In this document: piece after piece, positions 34,831 to 47,229 of the stretch
Layout: every line of letters starts with the position of its first letter
How positions within the stretch are numbered: the stretch's first letter is position 1
DNA from: Whitmania pigra
Lineage: Eukaryota > Annelida > Clitellata > Hirudinida > Haemopidae
Direction of reading: 5' to 3'
DNA: 64,000 nucleotides
NCBI GenBank assembly: GCA_021613335.1
Contig: JAJTWR010000032.1
Coordinates: 745,001 to 809,000, forward strand
Translations under genes and position numbers: made by a program
The notes under the pieces: model-generated
Seen by the model: the letters and a program-made list of their open reading frames with translations, nothing else
What the model was told of the DNA's origin: nothing
Databases searched by the model: none

Positions 34831-36430
34831 AAAGACTGACGTTTCAAATCGATCAAGTAAATAATTTGTTGCTTATTGATTGTTTTTATGTTACGACAAA
34901 TGTCAAAATAATGAGAATAAATCATTGCGATCTGTTCATCAACTTTAACAAAATTAATTAGATTTTTTAATATTTACATTTTGATAATATTACTTATTAT
35001 AATATTTAAACTTAAATGTTTATATTGCATATTTCTTTAGAATAACATTGAATTTTATTAGCCCGTAATTAGAACGAATCTATAACTTAATGTATGTCAT
35101 AAAATAAGTAAATTAGGAATTATTAATATCCGTCTTTACCGTTCTTTTTATTAAAATTTTAAAATATCTTCCAGATCATAATGTGCAGCATATTTGTTGT
35201 TTTATTATATTTGTTTTTAAGTATTACGTGCATAAAAATCTTAAAAATGATTTGAGAAAGTTTGTCTGAATTAAAATAGCAAGAATGAAAATTACAACTG
35301 AATAATTGTCAAAAAATAGTTTGTTTTTCAATTTAAATGTTCTTTTTGGTAAAATGATGTTTTGTCGAATTTTAAGAGCTCTTCTTACAGTCACTACTGA
35401 CAAAGTCCTGATATTCTTGAGGATGGTTGAGTCGATGGTGGAGAGATAGCGATGTATTTGAACCGCGAAAGGAAAATTGTTTATTGTCATCGTCTTCTTT
35501 GCCTGCAACAGTTATTTTAAAACCAAAATGCTTGCTCTACATTCCGCTTAAATGCTTAAATGAAACGTTGCTTTCATTATTCGTCATTGCTGTTTACTTT
35601 CTAACAAAATAAAAATTATATTACATTGGGAAAAGTTACATAGTAAAAGTTACATACATAAAATACATAACTAGACTATTAACAAAATTTATAATATAAA
35701 TAAATTTAAAATTTACCGATTAATCGATTAAATAGTTTGATCAGCTTAGTATCCAATAATCCATCGTTAATTCCCACAGCCCTAATAAAAACCTTAGTAA
35801 TATTTTATGGGTTGACATGATTTATGTTCGACTCTCATTTGACTCATGACTCTTATTGAGAGTGGGGAAGGTAATAGTTACTCGGGAAGTCTTGTATTTC
35901 CAAAGTGACTTCCTTGCCAGCAATCAACTAATTTGTAAACGTTTGCTTAATATTGGTCGAGTGAATGTCAAAAGCCATCTCACTGTCGCCGGCATCTATT
36001 ACCTAGTCATATCCCTAACCCTATGCTATCTCTAAGCCCGCCCAATATTTGGGTTATTATCCAGAAAACCAGGAAGTCTGACAAAATTTGACATCACGAG
36101 TTGATTTTTGCCCGTTTATTTGCAGGACACCATTTTTAAAAGAAACACATGCTAGTCGTTATTCATGATATTTAAATTTATTTTTCAGTTCCGACATCAT
36201 GACAAACTTCAAAATTTTCCATTATATAACATTAATTATTGCATGTCCACACTAAGAGTGTCCAATTCATGAAGCTGGAAACAAAGCATAAATCTATTTA
36301 AAAAATTAAGTCCAAGTTGAGAATAAAAAAATAACAAACACATTTTCATAATGTAATTAATCTTTTAACAAATTAATAAAATGTTAAATAAAACCAAAAT
36401 TTAATCAGTGCTAGTAAAATTCTTACTTAA
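34831..36430. other. Spacer, nothing recognised
   Basis: ORFs at 35224-35508 (minus) and 35427-35612 (plus) overlap and match nothing I know. The tract at 35860-36060 is less AT-rich and may be old transposon sequence. Confidence 0.4.
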
Positions 36431-37314
36431 TCATTCTGAAAGATAATTTATTTCACCCAGGCAACTTTTATCCAAAATGTAACTGGTGGCCAAAGGCGAA
36501 GACTCGAACGAATCATCGAAGTGTGCAGCATCTTTGGCAAGTTGAACAGAACAAGGAGGATCTGCTTCAAGATCAAATGTCATTGCATTGCATATGAGGC
36601 TGCCAACACAATATCTGATGCAAGTAGCAAGATCGCCAGTCAAAAAACTCGTCAATCCTTTAAGTTTTGTGTTTGGAAACTGTTTCCAGCAAACATCACC
36701 TTAAAGTATTTGTTTACATGGTATAGATATTTTTAACATTTCCTACTGAAAATGAACTTAATGAACGTAAATGAACAAATTAAAATGTTAACACTACATA
36801 AATATTACCCATGTATTCGTTAAGAAAATGTATAAGTTTTGTACCCTTCACTTCATTAATTAATTAATCCACAAATAATAAATATCCGTAATGAAAGTTA
36901 GTTCTTACTTACGGTAAACGTAAGCGTTGAATGCTTGTAAGATTAAATAATTTCAATTCACCGTTAAAAAATTCCTTTCCTTTGAACTCAAAAGTTTTCA
37001 AGGTACTCTTTTCATCTTTAGGCACTGCCTTCAGTTCCAAGTCCATTTGTACGTAACATTTATTGTTGGAGGTATCATAGCCCACTATATTGCAATGGAC
37101 AAGATATATGCAGTCTTCAAGGCACAATTTCAATTCATACGATCCCGTATTGACGAGGCCTTCATATCCGTCTTTGGTTTCAAGCCATGCGGAGTCACCT
37201 ATTTACGATAAATTTCAGTATGCTTTCCAAATCAAATTTCAAACGTTTGTAAGGCTTACCCTTCCCCGAACAGAAATATGTAAAGCCAATCAGAATTAAA
37301 GCATGGAATGCCAT
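36431..37314 (-). CDS. PP2: secreted two-PAN protein
   Basis: Exons are 37314-37260 (55 nt), 37198-36962 (237 nt) and 36699-36431 (269 nt), about 186 aa, with phase 1 introns. The signal peptide is MAFHALILIGFTYFCSGKG. PAN module 1 has YEGLVNTG, CLEDCIYLVHC, YDTSNNKCYVQMDLELKAVP and LKTFEFKGKEFFNG. PAN module 2 has GDVCWKQFPNTKLKGLTSF, CIRYCVGSLIC, MTFD, PPCSVQLA and SYILDKSCLGEINYLSE. All cysteines of PP1 are kept. Exon 1 is close to that of relic PP11, so these two are likely sister copies. The shared box is at 37466-37476. Confidence 0.8.
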
Positions 37315-37465
37315 ATTTTATCCTTTAACACAAAATGACATTAATATTGAAAAACATTTATGGAACAAATATAGCTACCAAGTAAACAATTACCAGAAAG
37401 TTTAAATTTTTTCTTGAATGCTTAACTCTCTCTGAAGCAGATGATACTTGAGTAAATTAAGATTG

Positions 37466-37476
37466 TATTTATCACT
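37466..37476 (-). promoter_or_regulatory. Shared GTGATAAATAC box upstream of PP2
   Basis: Minus strand GTGATAAATAC, 152 bp before the PP2 start. It is followed towards the gene by a TTAACTCTCT-type tract also present at PP11. Confidence 0.55.
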
Positions 37477-38957
37477 CGTAAAAAGGCTGGTAATCAATGT
37501 ACCATTTCGACAACGCTTTATTTATTAGGTTGACATGTGGATATTTACTTCAGCCTCGTTAATCAACCTCTCAAACGCAGCTGCATATTCACATTAAGGT
37601 ACTCTTTATTCCATTTATTTTAAGTTCTGATCATTTCGAATAATAATTTGAAGATAAATGTTTTTGAAATTTATTTAGAGTAAATAAACGAATCAACTGT
37701 GGCTGTTTATGTTATGCTTAATAACTACAACCATACTTTATTTCCAGCGACAGTCGCAAAACCTCTTCCGAAAAACTAAATTCAAAACAACCGCAAGTTG
37801 CTCAGGTACAAACTCCACTCCTTAAAACTAAAAGTGAACCATTCAGGTCACTACACTAACATTAGTTCTCTTATAAATCCCACTCGCATTTTCCAAACCT
37901 CTTCCAAGGACGTAATTTCCTTTTTTCCAGGAGGGAACACTTGATCATCGGATCTGTTTTTGCTACTTTTTTTGTTATTTTGTAACCAGATTATTTTGTC
38001 AACAACTCCGCCAAACCCTTCCTTATCATTTTCCCAATTAAAATTTTTTTCTCAGCTAAGTCACACCGCACAACAGATTTTCAAATTTGGACCACTTTAA
38101 CGACGTAAACAATTTTGAAAAAAATGGATATAGTTTGACTGAAAAAATTGAGAGTTGGAACAGTTTGAAAAATATAATAAGTTATTAATTCTTAAAAATA
38201 TTATTTTTTGTTATGTTCTTATTTACATAAAAATGTTTTATTGTTTGTGCAGTTGTTGCAGTAATGGAATTATGCAAACAGAAAATTGTGCTACCACTTG
38301 CATTTGTCGAGCCATTTTAGATTTATTACAAATATCAATTCCATGGTTAAAAATAAATATTAAATAGAGTTTGGATTTGTACTGTAAATCAGTAACCATA
38401 ATGTTGCAAATTAACGAGTTTCTAAATTAATACATTATTTTGTGATTTGTGCGAATAAAAAATAATTTTCAAATATGATTAAAATTTTGCTAAGTTTGCT
38501 ATTGGTCAGAGTTTTTTTTACTTTATATTGTTGTTTGACATCCTCAGCATTATTCATCTTGACCATACTTGCTTCAATTTTTGTCAATTTAATTTAAGAT
38601 TTGCAAAGGTGCATTTTATCTTTATTCAGGTTTAAAGAATTTCATTTAATTAATGAACTTAAATGAACTATAAATGAACTATAAATGAACTTAAAAAGTT
38701 TCAAAAATTCATTTGCTTTAATAAAGGAGAAATCGAGATATCCATTTGTAATTCGATGAAAGCTGTAAAAAAATAACAATAAAATTAATTCACATGCAGA
38801 AAATAAATATTTATTCATATAATATTAATATCAATATAACAATATAATTATTCAAAATAAATTCTCATTCTCAAGCTCAATCCTACTTTGTACGAATATT
38901 TAATATAAAATTAAATAGAACTTCGAAAATCTGTAAACAAAAAACAAATTTACCTCG
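37477..38957. other. Spacer, nothing recognised
   Basis: A 70-codon plus ORF (38155-38367) is Cys-rich in its middle, but has no signal peptide or partner exon that I can support. Confidence 0.4.
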
Positions 38958-39829
38958 TCATTTCTTAAGATATTGCTTTTGGAACAGACACACTTTATCC
39001 AGTACGTAACTGATAGACGTATTTGAAGGCTGGAGAGAATTATAATTGACATGTACCGCATCAGTGGCAAGTTGGATCCAACAATTTGGAGTTGTCGATA
39101 TATCATAGGTAACAGAAATGCAAATCCTGCATCCGATGCAGTATGTCATGCAATTGTTGCGAGGATCGAAGGATATATTAGTCAGTCCTTTGATCCTTTT
39201 ACCAGTAAATTTCTTCCAGCATATATCACCTGCAACCACATAAATTGCAATTAAATATTGATATCCCATTTCTACTGATATACATTTCGTAATGCGAAAA
39301 ATAGCTTAAATGCAATACTTGTAATTGTAATAGCAAAATTTAATAAGGCTATTCGAAATGCAGTACAATATCTACATGTTGCTTAAATTATATCGTAATT
39401 ATTTAATAATCAATCAAATCAGAAAATCTTATCATTCATAAAATCAACTAAGAATATTTTCAATAAAACCAACCATTGAAAAACTTATCTCTTGGGAATT
39501 TGAAAGTTTTCAAAGTACAATTTGAAGGCTTAGGCACTAGCTTCACTTCCTTCTCCATCTGGATGCGACACGTCTTGGTTGTTTCGTCAAAACTAGCTAG
39601 GCAGCAATGTTCCAGATATACGCACTGCACCAGGCAGCCGTTCAGCGTGTATGCTCCTACCTCGACAAGACCTTCATAATCACCATCAATCTCTGTCCAC
39701 AAGTAGTCATCTATTGAACGATAAGTGGTAAATTAAAATTCTAGTTTTATGTTGAACCAAAGCTTTACATTCACCCTTGGATGCGATGGCTAAAACAAAG
39801 CATGACAAAATCACACCAATGACTTTCAT
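38958..39829 (-). CDS. PP3: secreted two-PAN protein
   Basis: Exons are 39829-39775 (55 nt), 39710-39474 (237 nt) and 39229-38958 (272 nt), about 187 aa, with phase 1 introns. The signal peptide is MKVIGVILSCFVLAIASKG. Module 1 has LWTEIDGDYEGLVEVG, CLVQCVYLEHCC, KTCRIQMEKEVKLVP and LKTFKFPRDKFFNG, with an extra Cys in EHCC. Module 2 has GDICWKKFTGKRIKGLTNI, CMTYCIGCRIC, VTYDI, NCWIQLA and SYVLDKVCLFQKQYLKK, with an extra Cys in IGCRIC. The two extra cysteines could form an additional inter-module disulfide (inference). The shared box is at 39967-39976. Confidence 0.8.
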
Positions 39830-39966
39830 GTTTCTGTAAACAAAGTCTGAAATTTAAAAAAAATAATAAATATTCTTAGGAACAAAAGTTAAGTAAGTAC
39901 CACACTCAAATATGAGTCGCCTAAATCTCAGGTTGATGTGAAAACGTGTCTAGTCTCACCGAGTCT

Positions 39967-39976
39967 GTATTTATCA
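39967..39976 (-). promoter_or_regulatory. Shared GATAAATAC box upstream of PP3
   Basis: Minus strand TGATAAATAC, 138 bp before the PP3 start codon. Confidence 0.5.
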
Positions 39977-40385
39977 GAGAGCAAATCAATGTTCCAATAT
40001 GTTACGCAAAGAAATTTTAAAACATTTAATGTGTTATCGATTAAGATAGAAATTTTAAAACGTGTAATGAGTTATTGATTTAGATCGTTAGAAAGACTCA
40101 CAACTTTCTCAAGCTGTTCATCGTTTTAAATATAGCAAATTTATCAGTTTACAGGCATTCATATTATTATTTCTGAATTTAGTTATTTTAATATTTAACG
40201 TTATTTTTACTATTATAATAATTATATTTCGTTGAAAACCAATTTATAAGTTTGTGCAAAGAACTTTCTAAATGACTTGAACTTTCGAGTTATGAAACCG
40301 TCATTTCGAAATGTCTTCTGAAAAACGATCCAAATAGTGCGATATTCTTGATGTTAAAATTCGGGAGTTACCTAGCACATTGCAT

Positions 40386-40682
<297 letters not shown>

Positions 40683-40799
40683 ATCATTATTTTTAACCAA
40701 GATAATGAAGTTAATAAAGGAATAGTATGATAAAAACAAGTTTTTTGTGTAATTATGTGTAAATCAGTCTTGAAATTATGGAGTTAATGCTAAATAACT

Positions 40800-41290
40800 A
40801 CATTAATCAATGAATCTGCATAGCAGCTTTGTAAATAATTAAGAAGTTGAACGAAAACAATTACTCTGTTCATGCGCGAGGAGGGCAACCTTGAACTTAA
40901 TTCTTTCAGCGATTGGAAACCACTGCAGTACTCGCAATGCTTCGGTTGGTTCAGCGTCGTCACCAGTCGGGTTGCTTTGTTTTGAATCGTCTGCAGTTTC
41001 CGGAGAGATGCAGAGGATAGTTGATGTAGAAGGGAGTTGCAGTAGTTGAGCGTTGACAAGATAAGGCAACGGCAGAGAGCCGCGGCCACATCAACTATAA
41101 GAAACTGATCAAGATAACGATCATTGATATTTCTACTATTCGAACTACTGTGAAAACGTGCCTATCGAGGCAGAGGGTACTGTCAATGTAACCCCGAGGA
41201 GTTTTATGGTGCTGGATAGCTCAAAGCTGGTGTTGGCGAGACGAACAGAATTTCCTTTGATAATGATATTTTTTGTGCAAATGATGATGA
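40800..41290 (-). pseudogene. L2-like LINE reverse transcriptase fragment
   Basis: Minus-strand frames contain LLGVTLT (about 41190), then LCRCLILSTLNYCNSLLHQL, LQTIQNKATRLVT, and in a second frame VLQWFPIAERIKFKVALLAHE. These correspond in order to the LGV.LD / SRLDYCNSLL / LQ.VQN.AARLVT / LHWLPV..RI.FK blocks of L2-clade polymerases. Frameshifts are present and it is truncated at both ends. Confidence 0.75.
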
Positions 41291-41462
41291 GGTTGATGTT
41301 GTCGATGATAATTATGTCGTGAGAATCTTCATTTGTATAAAATTATAGTCGTAACTAATTTTAATTTCAAATTAGTAACTGCAGATAAACATGTAAATAA
41401 GTTAAAATGATATGCAAATCATTTTTTAGCCATAAAATTGAATGATATCAATTGGGAAGAGA

Positions 41463-42134
41463 TTGTATGTCCACCAAGCAAGCTTTGTCCAGTATGTAAC
41501 TGTTAGCTGAAGTTGAGGACACAAACGATTCTTCATATTCTGCAGCCTATGCAATATGCCATACAAGCAACCACAGAATCAAACGCTATGATGCTAGTGA
41601 GTCCTTTAATTTTTTTACCCGGAACCTTTTTCCAGCATAGCTCACCTATGTAAAATGAAACCCAATTAAAAATAATAACAATATCATTTATCATTTCCTA
41701 ATTATGGAATGTGCTTAGAGTTTATTCAATATGTTTAAGTCATGCTATTGATATTTAATTATTTTAGAAAATTAATTATAACCTTTGTGATAATCCCTTT
41801 TATTGATTTCATAAGTTTTGAAAGTACTATTTTCATCTCTAGGCACCGGCTTTATTTCAGATTCCATTTGAATAAAACAGTTGTTATTAGAGTAATCAAA
41901 GCCAGCTATGTTGCAATATTCCATGTACAAACATTCAATCAAACATTCGTTAAGTTCAAACGATCCTATCTTGATGAGACCTTCATACCAGTTTTTGGAT
42001 GCACTCCAAGCAGAGTCACCTGTTTGTCAGAACTGCAGTTGAATTTGTAATTTATTATAAAATATATGATGCTTACCTTTTACCGCATCGAATGCAGCTA
42101 AACAACCAAGAATTAAAACACAAAGTTTTATCAT
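41463..42134 (-). pseudogene. PP4: two-PAN gene with 77-bp deletion in last exon
   Basis: Exon 1 is 42134-42077 (58 nt; MIKLCVLILGCLAAFDAVKG) and exon 2 is 42019-41783 (237 nt); both are intact, with conserved phase 1 donors. Exon 3 (from 41645) starts normally (GELCWKKVPGKKIKGLTSI, CMAYCIGCR). It then lacks 77 nt present in PP6, the junction being gattcttcat followed by attctgcagcc at about 41535. A cat microhomology lies at the breakpoint. The loss shifts the frame, and the family stop position has changed from TAA to CAA. A truncated secreted product with one intact module is possible, but a pseudogene is more likely. Confidence 0.75.
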
Positions 42135-42249
42135 ATTTTAATTGAAATTGTCGGCTCACTAAAGCTTTATTAATTATTTATGGAATATAAATAGTCTGAA
42201 ATTTGCTTCATAGTTCGACGCAGCCTGGGCCATTATAAATGTAAGACAA

Positions 42250-42360
42250 TGACAGTTAATCGATTGATATAATTGCTGTTTTGACGTTTGTCTAAATAAC
42301 TAATGGCTTCAAACTTCTAATCCGTTCATAATCAGTAAAATAATTTAATTTAAAAAAAAA
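42250..42360 (-). promoter_or_regulatory. Conserved upstream block of PP4 (shared with PP6 and PP7)
   Basis: Contains ttaatcgattgatataatt, gacgtttgt, gacttcaaac-like and atccgttcataatcag. It is also found at 46655-46760 and, more diverged, at 49910-50010. It lies between about 120 and 500 bp upstream of the starts. Conservation beyond the recent duplication (PP7) suggests an enhancer or promoter role, unproven. Confidence 0.4.
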
Positions 42361-43963
42361 TTCATTCAATTTTATTCATTGTTGTTTACGTTTAAAACGT
42401 TGTAAACCTGCTGGACTTGCTTCGAAATAGGAGGTTTAATCATAAGTTAATTAAATTCGTATTAATTCAAATTAATTAGAATCGATTGAATATTGAAAAA
42501 ACAATAAATATTGAGCTCTCATCAGAATGTGAAGGTTAATGAGGATGATTGAAATCAGAAACAAAAATTTCAATTGATGTTCACCTGTCAGTCAATTAAT
42601 ATGCCCTGCATACAGCAGTAATATCAATGATCGTTATATATGTTATATATAGTCTGCACTGCCAGCAGAGCTTTCTATGGTAACCGTAATATAACTATAT
42701 AACTATGTAAGTGGTTACAGGTTGTATATATGCCTGATACGTGATACTACTACATCGATAAAATCTTATAAAACAAAAACCTCTTTGCTAAGACAGGTGG
42801 TTTCAAACTCAATCTCTCAACGGGCCAAAATTCAAATCACACGTGATGGTCGACCGGGATTAACGTTTAATTGGCGGTAAACGTTGCTATGATGTTATAT
42901 GCCTCTTCAGTTCTTTTACATTCTGTAGCTTCTGCTGCGCATTCAGATAGATATTTAACTTATTTTGATGATTAGTCTAGTAATATAATCCTTTATCACA
43001 GCCACATTATCTCTACCAATTAAACTCCGTTAGCATATCTACCAGCGTCTTTGAAAGTTCTCTTTTCAGAATAAACGTTTTTCCTGGCCTTTTCAAAGGC
43101 TAGCTTTGATTTAAAAAAAATTGTGCAACTATCGACAGACGCTTGATTGATATTAAGTTAACCGCAGCAAAAAAAGGCAATATTTGCGTACTAGACTACT
43201 TTCATTTCTTCGAATGCTTCGAGGCAATCCAAAACGACCTTCGTTCAGTCCTGGTATGTGGAACTTTGGCAATGGCAACATTATTGGTCAATAGAAAGTG
43301 AAACGTTTGAAAGTCGCCAATAATAAGATTTTAATTCAAGAGTTCAGTGGGATTCTATTCAATTCAAGAAAAACAGAAACAGTTCATGTTACAGGTGGTA
43401 GAGAATGATTGCCATGATTTTGCAATTCCTATCAAACTTACCCTTATTTCCGCATCAGTAGATTCGACAAGTACACCGGACAAATAACAGATATAAAATA
43501 ATATATAATTCTAAACGGCACCTTAATGTGAATCAAAAACCAAAAAAATTATTTATTTATAATTTTTAATTAAAAAATTAAACTAATCGAGTAAGGAAGT
43601 AATATGTTCATGGAAACATGGGAGTTTGCAACAAGAAGCAGACCTTAATCATGTAGGTAATACAATTAACTAAATTATTTCTCGAACATTTATTGCAAAT
43701 TCTTGAACACAAAGTCGAGAGAACAGATCAGAAAAATGATTATAATTTATAAGAAATCTTCATCGGCTTAACTGTAGCGTGACTCTAAAAGTTATAAAAC
43801 AAGGGTAATTAATTGAATTTATTTGGTACAAAATAATATAAACTTTATACTTTCCATTATTACCAACTAACTATCAATACTATTAATAAACTTTTTCTAA
43901 TTGAAAAAAGAATAATAAAAGCTAAAATCTGAGTTTTATAAACCATTGCTTGTTACCATTTAC
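42361..43963. other. Spacer, nothing recognised
   Basis: Intergenic sequence between PP4 and PP5; the right part (from about 43480) is collinear with 47990-48660. No gene seen. Confidence 0.45.
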
Positions 43964-44771
43964 TTATTTGGATAGAAACTTTATGTGCCACATGCACGGT
44001 TTATCCAGTATGAAACTGACAGCAGTAGTTGAAGGCTCAAAAGACTCTCCATCAATCTGCGATGCTTCACTGGCAAGTTGGAGCCAACAAGGAGGATCTG
44101 TCCCTGTATCATAGGTCATGGCGTTACAATATCTGCTACCAAGACAATATATTATACAGATATATTGAGTCTTGCACGATACATTCGACAACCCTTTAAT
44201 TTTTTTGCCAGCAACCTTTTTCCAGCATATATCACCTGAATTTATTCATATTATTATTGGATTAAATTAAAATTAAGTTATGCAAAGTCAAGTTACTGGG
44301 ACTTTTATGGATATTGAATTTTTACACGTAGATTAAATAAATAATCTAGATATATCATATATGTATCCAAAAATTCATAGGACAACTCAGACTTTGTTTT
44401 AGAAAAATAAAGAAATTTCTAGCAATTCTAGAGTATTTGAAATAACCATTGTAAAATTCGTCTCTCCTGAATTTGTAAGTTTTCAAATTGCTATTTTCAT
44501 CTTTATAAACCGGATTTATTTCTAATTCCATTTGTATGTAGCATTTGTTTGTGGAGTTATCAAAGCTTGCCATATAACAATATTGCAAACACAAGCATTC
44601 TGCCAAACAATCCTTGAACGAGTATACTCCAATTTCGATGAGTCCTTCATAACCTTTTTTTACTTCAGTCCACGCAAAATCATCAGCTGTTTGTGTTATA
44701 TTTTATAATTTCTAAAAATTGAATTCTTATTACAAATTGAAACTTACCATGCAGCAGGCTAACTAAAGTAA
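43964..44771 (-). pseudogene. PP5: two-PAN gene beheaded by a transposon
   Basis: Exon 3 (44235-43964, 272 nt) and exon 2 (44686-44447, 240 nt, one codon longer than in PP1-PP4) are open and well conserved. They contain DDFAWTEVK, CLAEC-like CFKDCLAECLCLQYC, NKCYIQMELEINPVY, KFRRDEFYNG, then GDICWKKVAGKKIKGLSNV, CIIYCLGSRYC and SFILDKPCMWHIKFLSK. Of exon 1, only the last 20-odd nt before the donor at 44748 remain. The start and most of the signal peptide are replaced by the element starting at 44772. It was clearly a recent gene; it could only work with a new first exon. Confidence 0.8.
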
Positions 44772-45430
44772 GGTGACCCGTCATAACAGCCCGGCGACAG
44801 AATAGCCCCGACAAAACAGCCCCGTCAAAATAGCCCGGCGTCAAAATAGCTCAAGACAAAACAGCCCCGACAAAACCGCCCCGACAAAACGGCCCCGTCG
44901 AAACAGCCCGGCGTCAAAATAGCCCAGGACGGAAAAATCCCGTAAAAATGGCCCCGTCAAAATAGCCCCGACAAAACCGCCCGGCGACAAAATAGCCCAG
45001 GACAAAACAACCCGGCGACAAAATAGCCCGGCGAAAAAATAGCCCCGTCATTATAGCCCCACGATAACTCCATGTCAAAGTATTTTTAAAAAATGTTGTG
45101 AAACTGAATCAAAATTTAATTCGAAATTAGTGGCTTGAATGCTTTGACCGTTTTGAGTATTGTTTGTTGTTATTATTGTTCTCCAGAAGTTTAATTTGCA
45201 TAGTCTTGCTTATTCGTATATATTATTGTATTTATATTATTTGTATCTGGCTTACAAATTTGTGTTCACATTATCCTCATCACAAGCTTGTGAGAGGTCG
45301 TTTTCATCAAGATCATTCATGCTGATGTCTTGTGAGAAAGACTCTTTTCCAAGAATCAATAACAATGAAATCATTGATGTTTTAGCATCGACCAGTGAAG
45401 CATATTTCACTACGCTTTACGCAGCTTGAC
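44772..45430. mobile_element. Long tandem-arm element, right-truncated copy
   Basis: Starts GGTGACCCGTCATAACAGCC and carries an intact left arm of 14-16-bp repeats to about 45060. The AT-rich core follows, with the same hAT-like tail (ACERSFS, then LMSCEKDSFPRINNN). The right arm and terminus are missing. Compared with 7048-8074, the core lacks about 60 bp inside the tail and has a small insertion near 45215-45240. The 9 bp before it (ctaaagtaa) is not found downstream. Confidence 0.8.
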
Positions 45431-45798
45431 GTGGTTTTAATTTTTCCCCTTACACGCTTTACCCATGTTTGTGAGAAGGGAACTTATAAACTCCGATAAA
45501 GTGGCTCAATGAGACCAATTATTTTCAATACCACAATGGTCTCATCTCACCTCAGATGACAAGAGATTCTGATTTTGCGTGTCATCAGTACTTTTTTACT
45601 TTCCGTTGATAAACATATGAAACCTTGCTCGAGAGGGAATTTTCAAAACCACGTCTAAACATATTTATTGTAACTAAATAAATCTTCAATTGAATAAGAT
45701 TATAGTCGTAACTAATTGTAATTTCAAATTAGTAACTGCAGGTAAACATGTAAAATCATTTAATAGCAAAAAATTGAATGACATCAATTGGGAAGAGA

Positions 45799-46538
45799 TT
45801 ATATGTCCACCAAGCAAGCTTTGTCCAGTATGTAACTGTTAGCTGAGGTTGAGGACACAAACGATTCTTCATCCAAGATTGATGCATCTTTTGCTAATTG
45901 AAGCCAACAATTAGGTGTGCTTTCAGTGTCAAAGGTAATGTGTTGACATATTCTGCAGCCTATGCAATATGCCATACAAGCAACCACAGAATCAAACGCT
46001 ATGATGCTAGTGAGTCCTTTAATTTTTTTACCCGGAACCTTTTTCCAGCATAGCTCACCTATTTAAAATGAAACCCAATTAAAAATAATAACAATATCAT
46101 TTCCTTATTATGGAATGTGCTTAGAGTTTATTCAATATGTTTAAGCCATGCTATTGATATTTAATTATTTTAGAAAATTAATTATAACCTTTGTGATAAT
46201 CTCTTTTATTGATTTCATAGGTGTTGAAAGTACTATTTTCATCTCTAGGCACCGGCTTTATTTCAGATTCCATTTGAATAAAACAGTTGTTATTAGAGTA
46301 ATCAAAGCCAGCTATGTTGCAATATTCCATGTACAAACATTCAATCAAACATTCGTTAAGTTCAAACGATCCTATCTTGATGAGACCTTCATACCAGTTT
46401 TTGGATGCACTCCAAGCAGAGTCACCTGTTTATCACAACTGCAGTTGATTTTGTAATTTATTATAAAATATATGATGCTTACCTTTTACCGCATCGAATG
46501 TAGCTAAACATCCAAGAAAAAACACAAAGTTTTATCAT
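45799..46538 (-). pseudogene. PP6: two-PAN gene with 2-nt deletion in signal exon
   Basis: Exon 3 (46058-45799, 260 nt) and exon 2 (46425-46189, 237 nt) are open: CMAYCIGCRICQHITFD, NCWLQLAKDAS and SYILDKACLVDI follow GELCWKKVPGKKIKG. Exon 1 (46538-46483) is 56 nt, against 58 in PP4. Two nucleotides are lost in an A-rich run (ccaagaaaaaacac against ccaagaattaaaacac). That shifts the frame from MIKLCV onward and breaks the phase 1 join. If the loss is an assembly error in the homopolymer, the gene would be intact, with an early stop relative to PP7. Confidence 0.65.
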
Positions 46539-47229
46539 ATTTTAATTGAAATTGTCGGCTGACTAAAGCTTTATTAATTATTTATGGAATATAAATAGTC
46601 TGAAATTTGCTTCATAGTTCAACGCAGCCTGGGCCATTATAAATGTAAGACAATGACAGTTAATCGATTGATATAATTGCTGTTTTGAGGTTTGTCTAGA
46701 TAACTAATGGCTTCAAACTTCTAATCCGTTCATAATCAGTAAAATAATTTAATTTAAAAAAAAATTCATTCAATTTTATTCATTGTTGTTTACGTTTAAA
46801 ACATTGTAAACCTGTTGGGCTTGCTTCGAAATTGGAGGTTTAATACTTATGATTAATATAAGTTATAAGTATAAAATTCATAAGTTATTTAAATTCGTAT
46901 TAATTCAAATTAATTAAAATCGATTAAATATTGAAAAACAATAAATAATGAGCTCTCATCAGAACGTGAAGGTTAATGAAGATGATTGAAATCAGAAAAA
47001 AAATTTCCATTTGATGTTCACCTGTGATGTTAATCTGCCCTGTAGGTTGACCGAATGGCTAGCGTTCTCTCATACAGCAGTAATATCAATGGTCGTTACA
47101 TGCGACTAGAGATTTCAGCGTAAAATATTTTATTGTAATAAAACACAAAATGTTTTGTTTTTTTTTTTTTGAAATATTTTAACACATTTTCAAACATTTC
47201 CTCTTGCTAAAGTAGCTTCTAAGATTTTT

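Larger units (their letters stand above)
41341..44771. repeat. Segmental duplication, copy A (PP4 + PP5)
   Basis: Collinear with 45702-49460 (PP6 + PP7), including introns and intergenic tracts such as attatagtcgtaactaatt at the left edge. Copy B has an extra LINE insertion (about 47230-47970). Copy A ends where the tandem-arm transposon begins at 44772. Confidence 0.85.

Noticed and set aside
35224..35612. Overlapping ORFs considered as hAT or LINE remains
   Set aside because: No conserved transposase or polymerase block in either frame.
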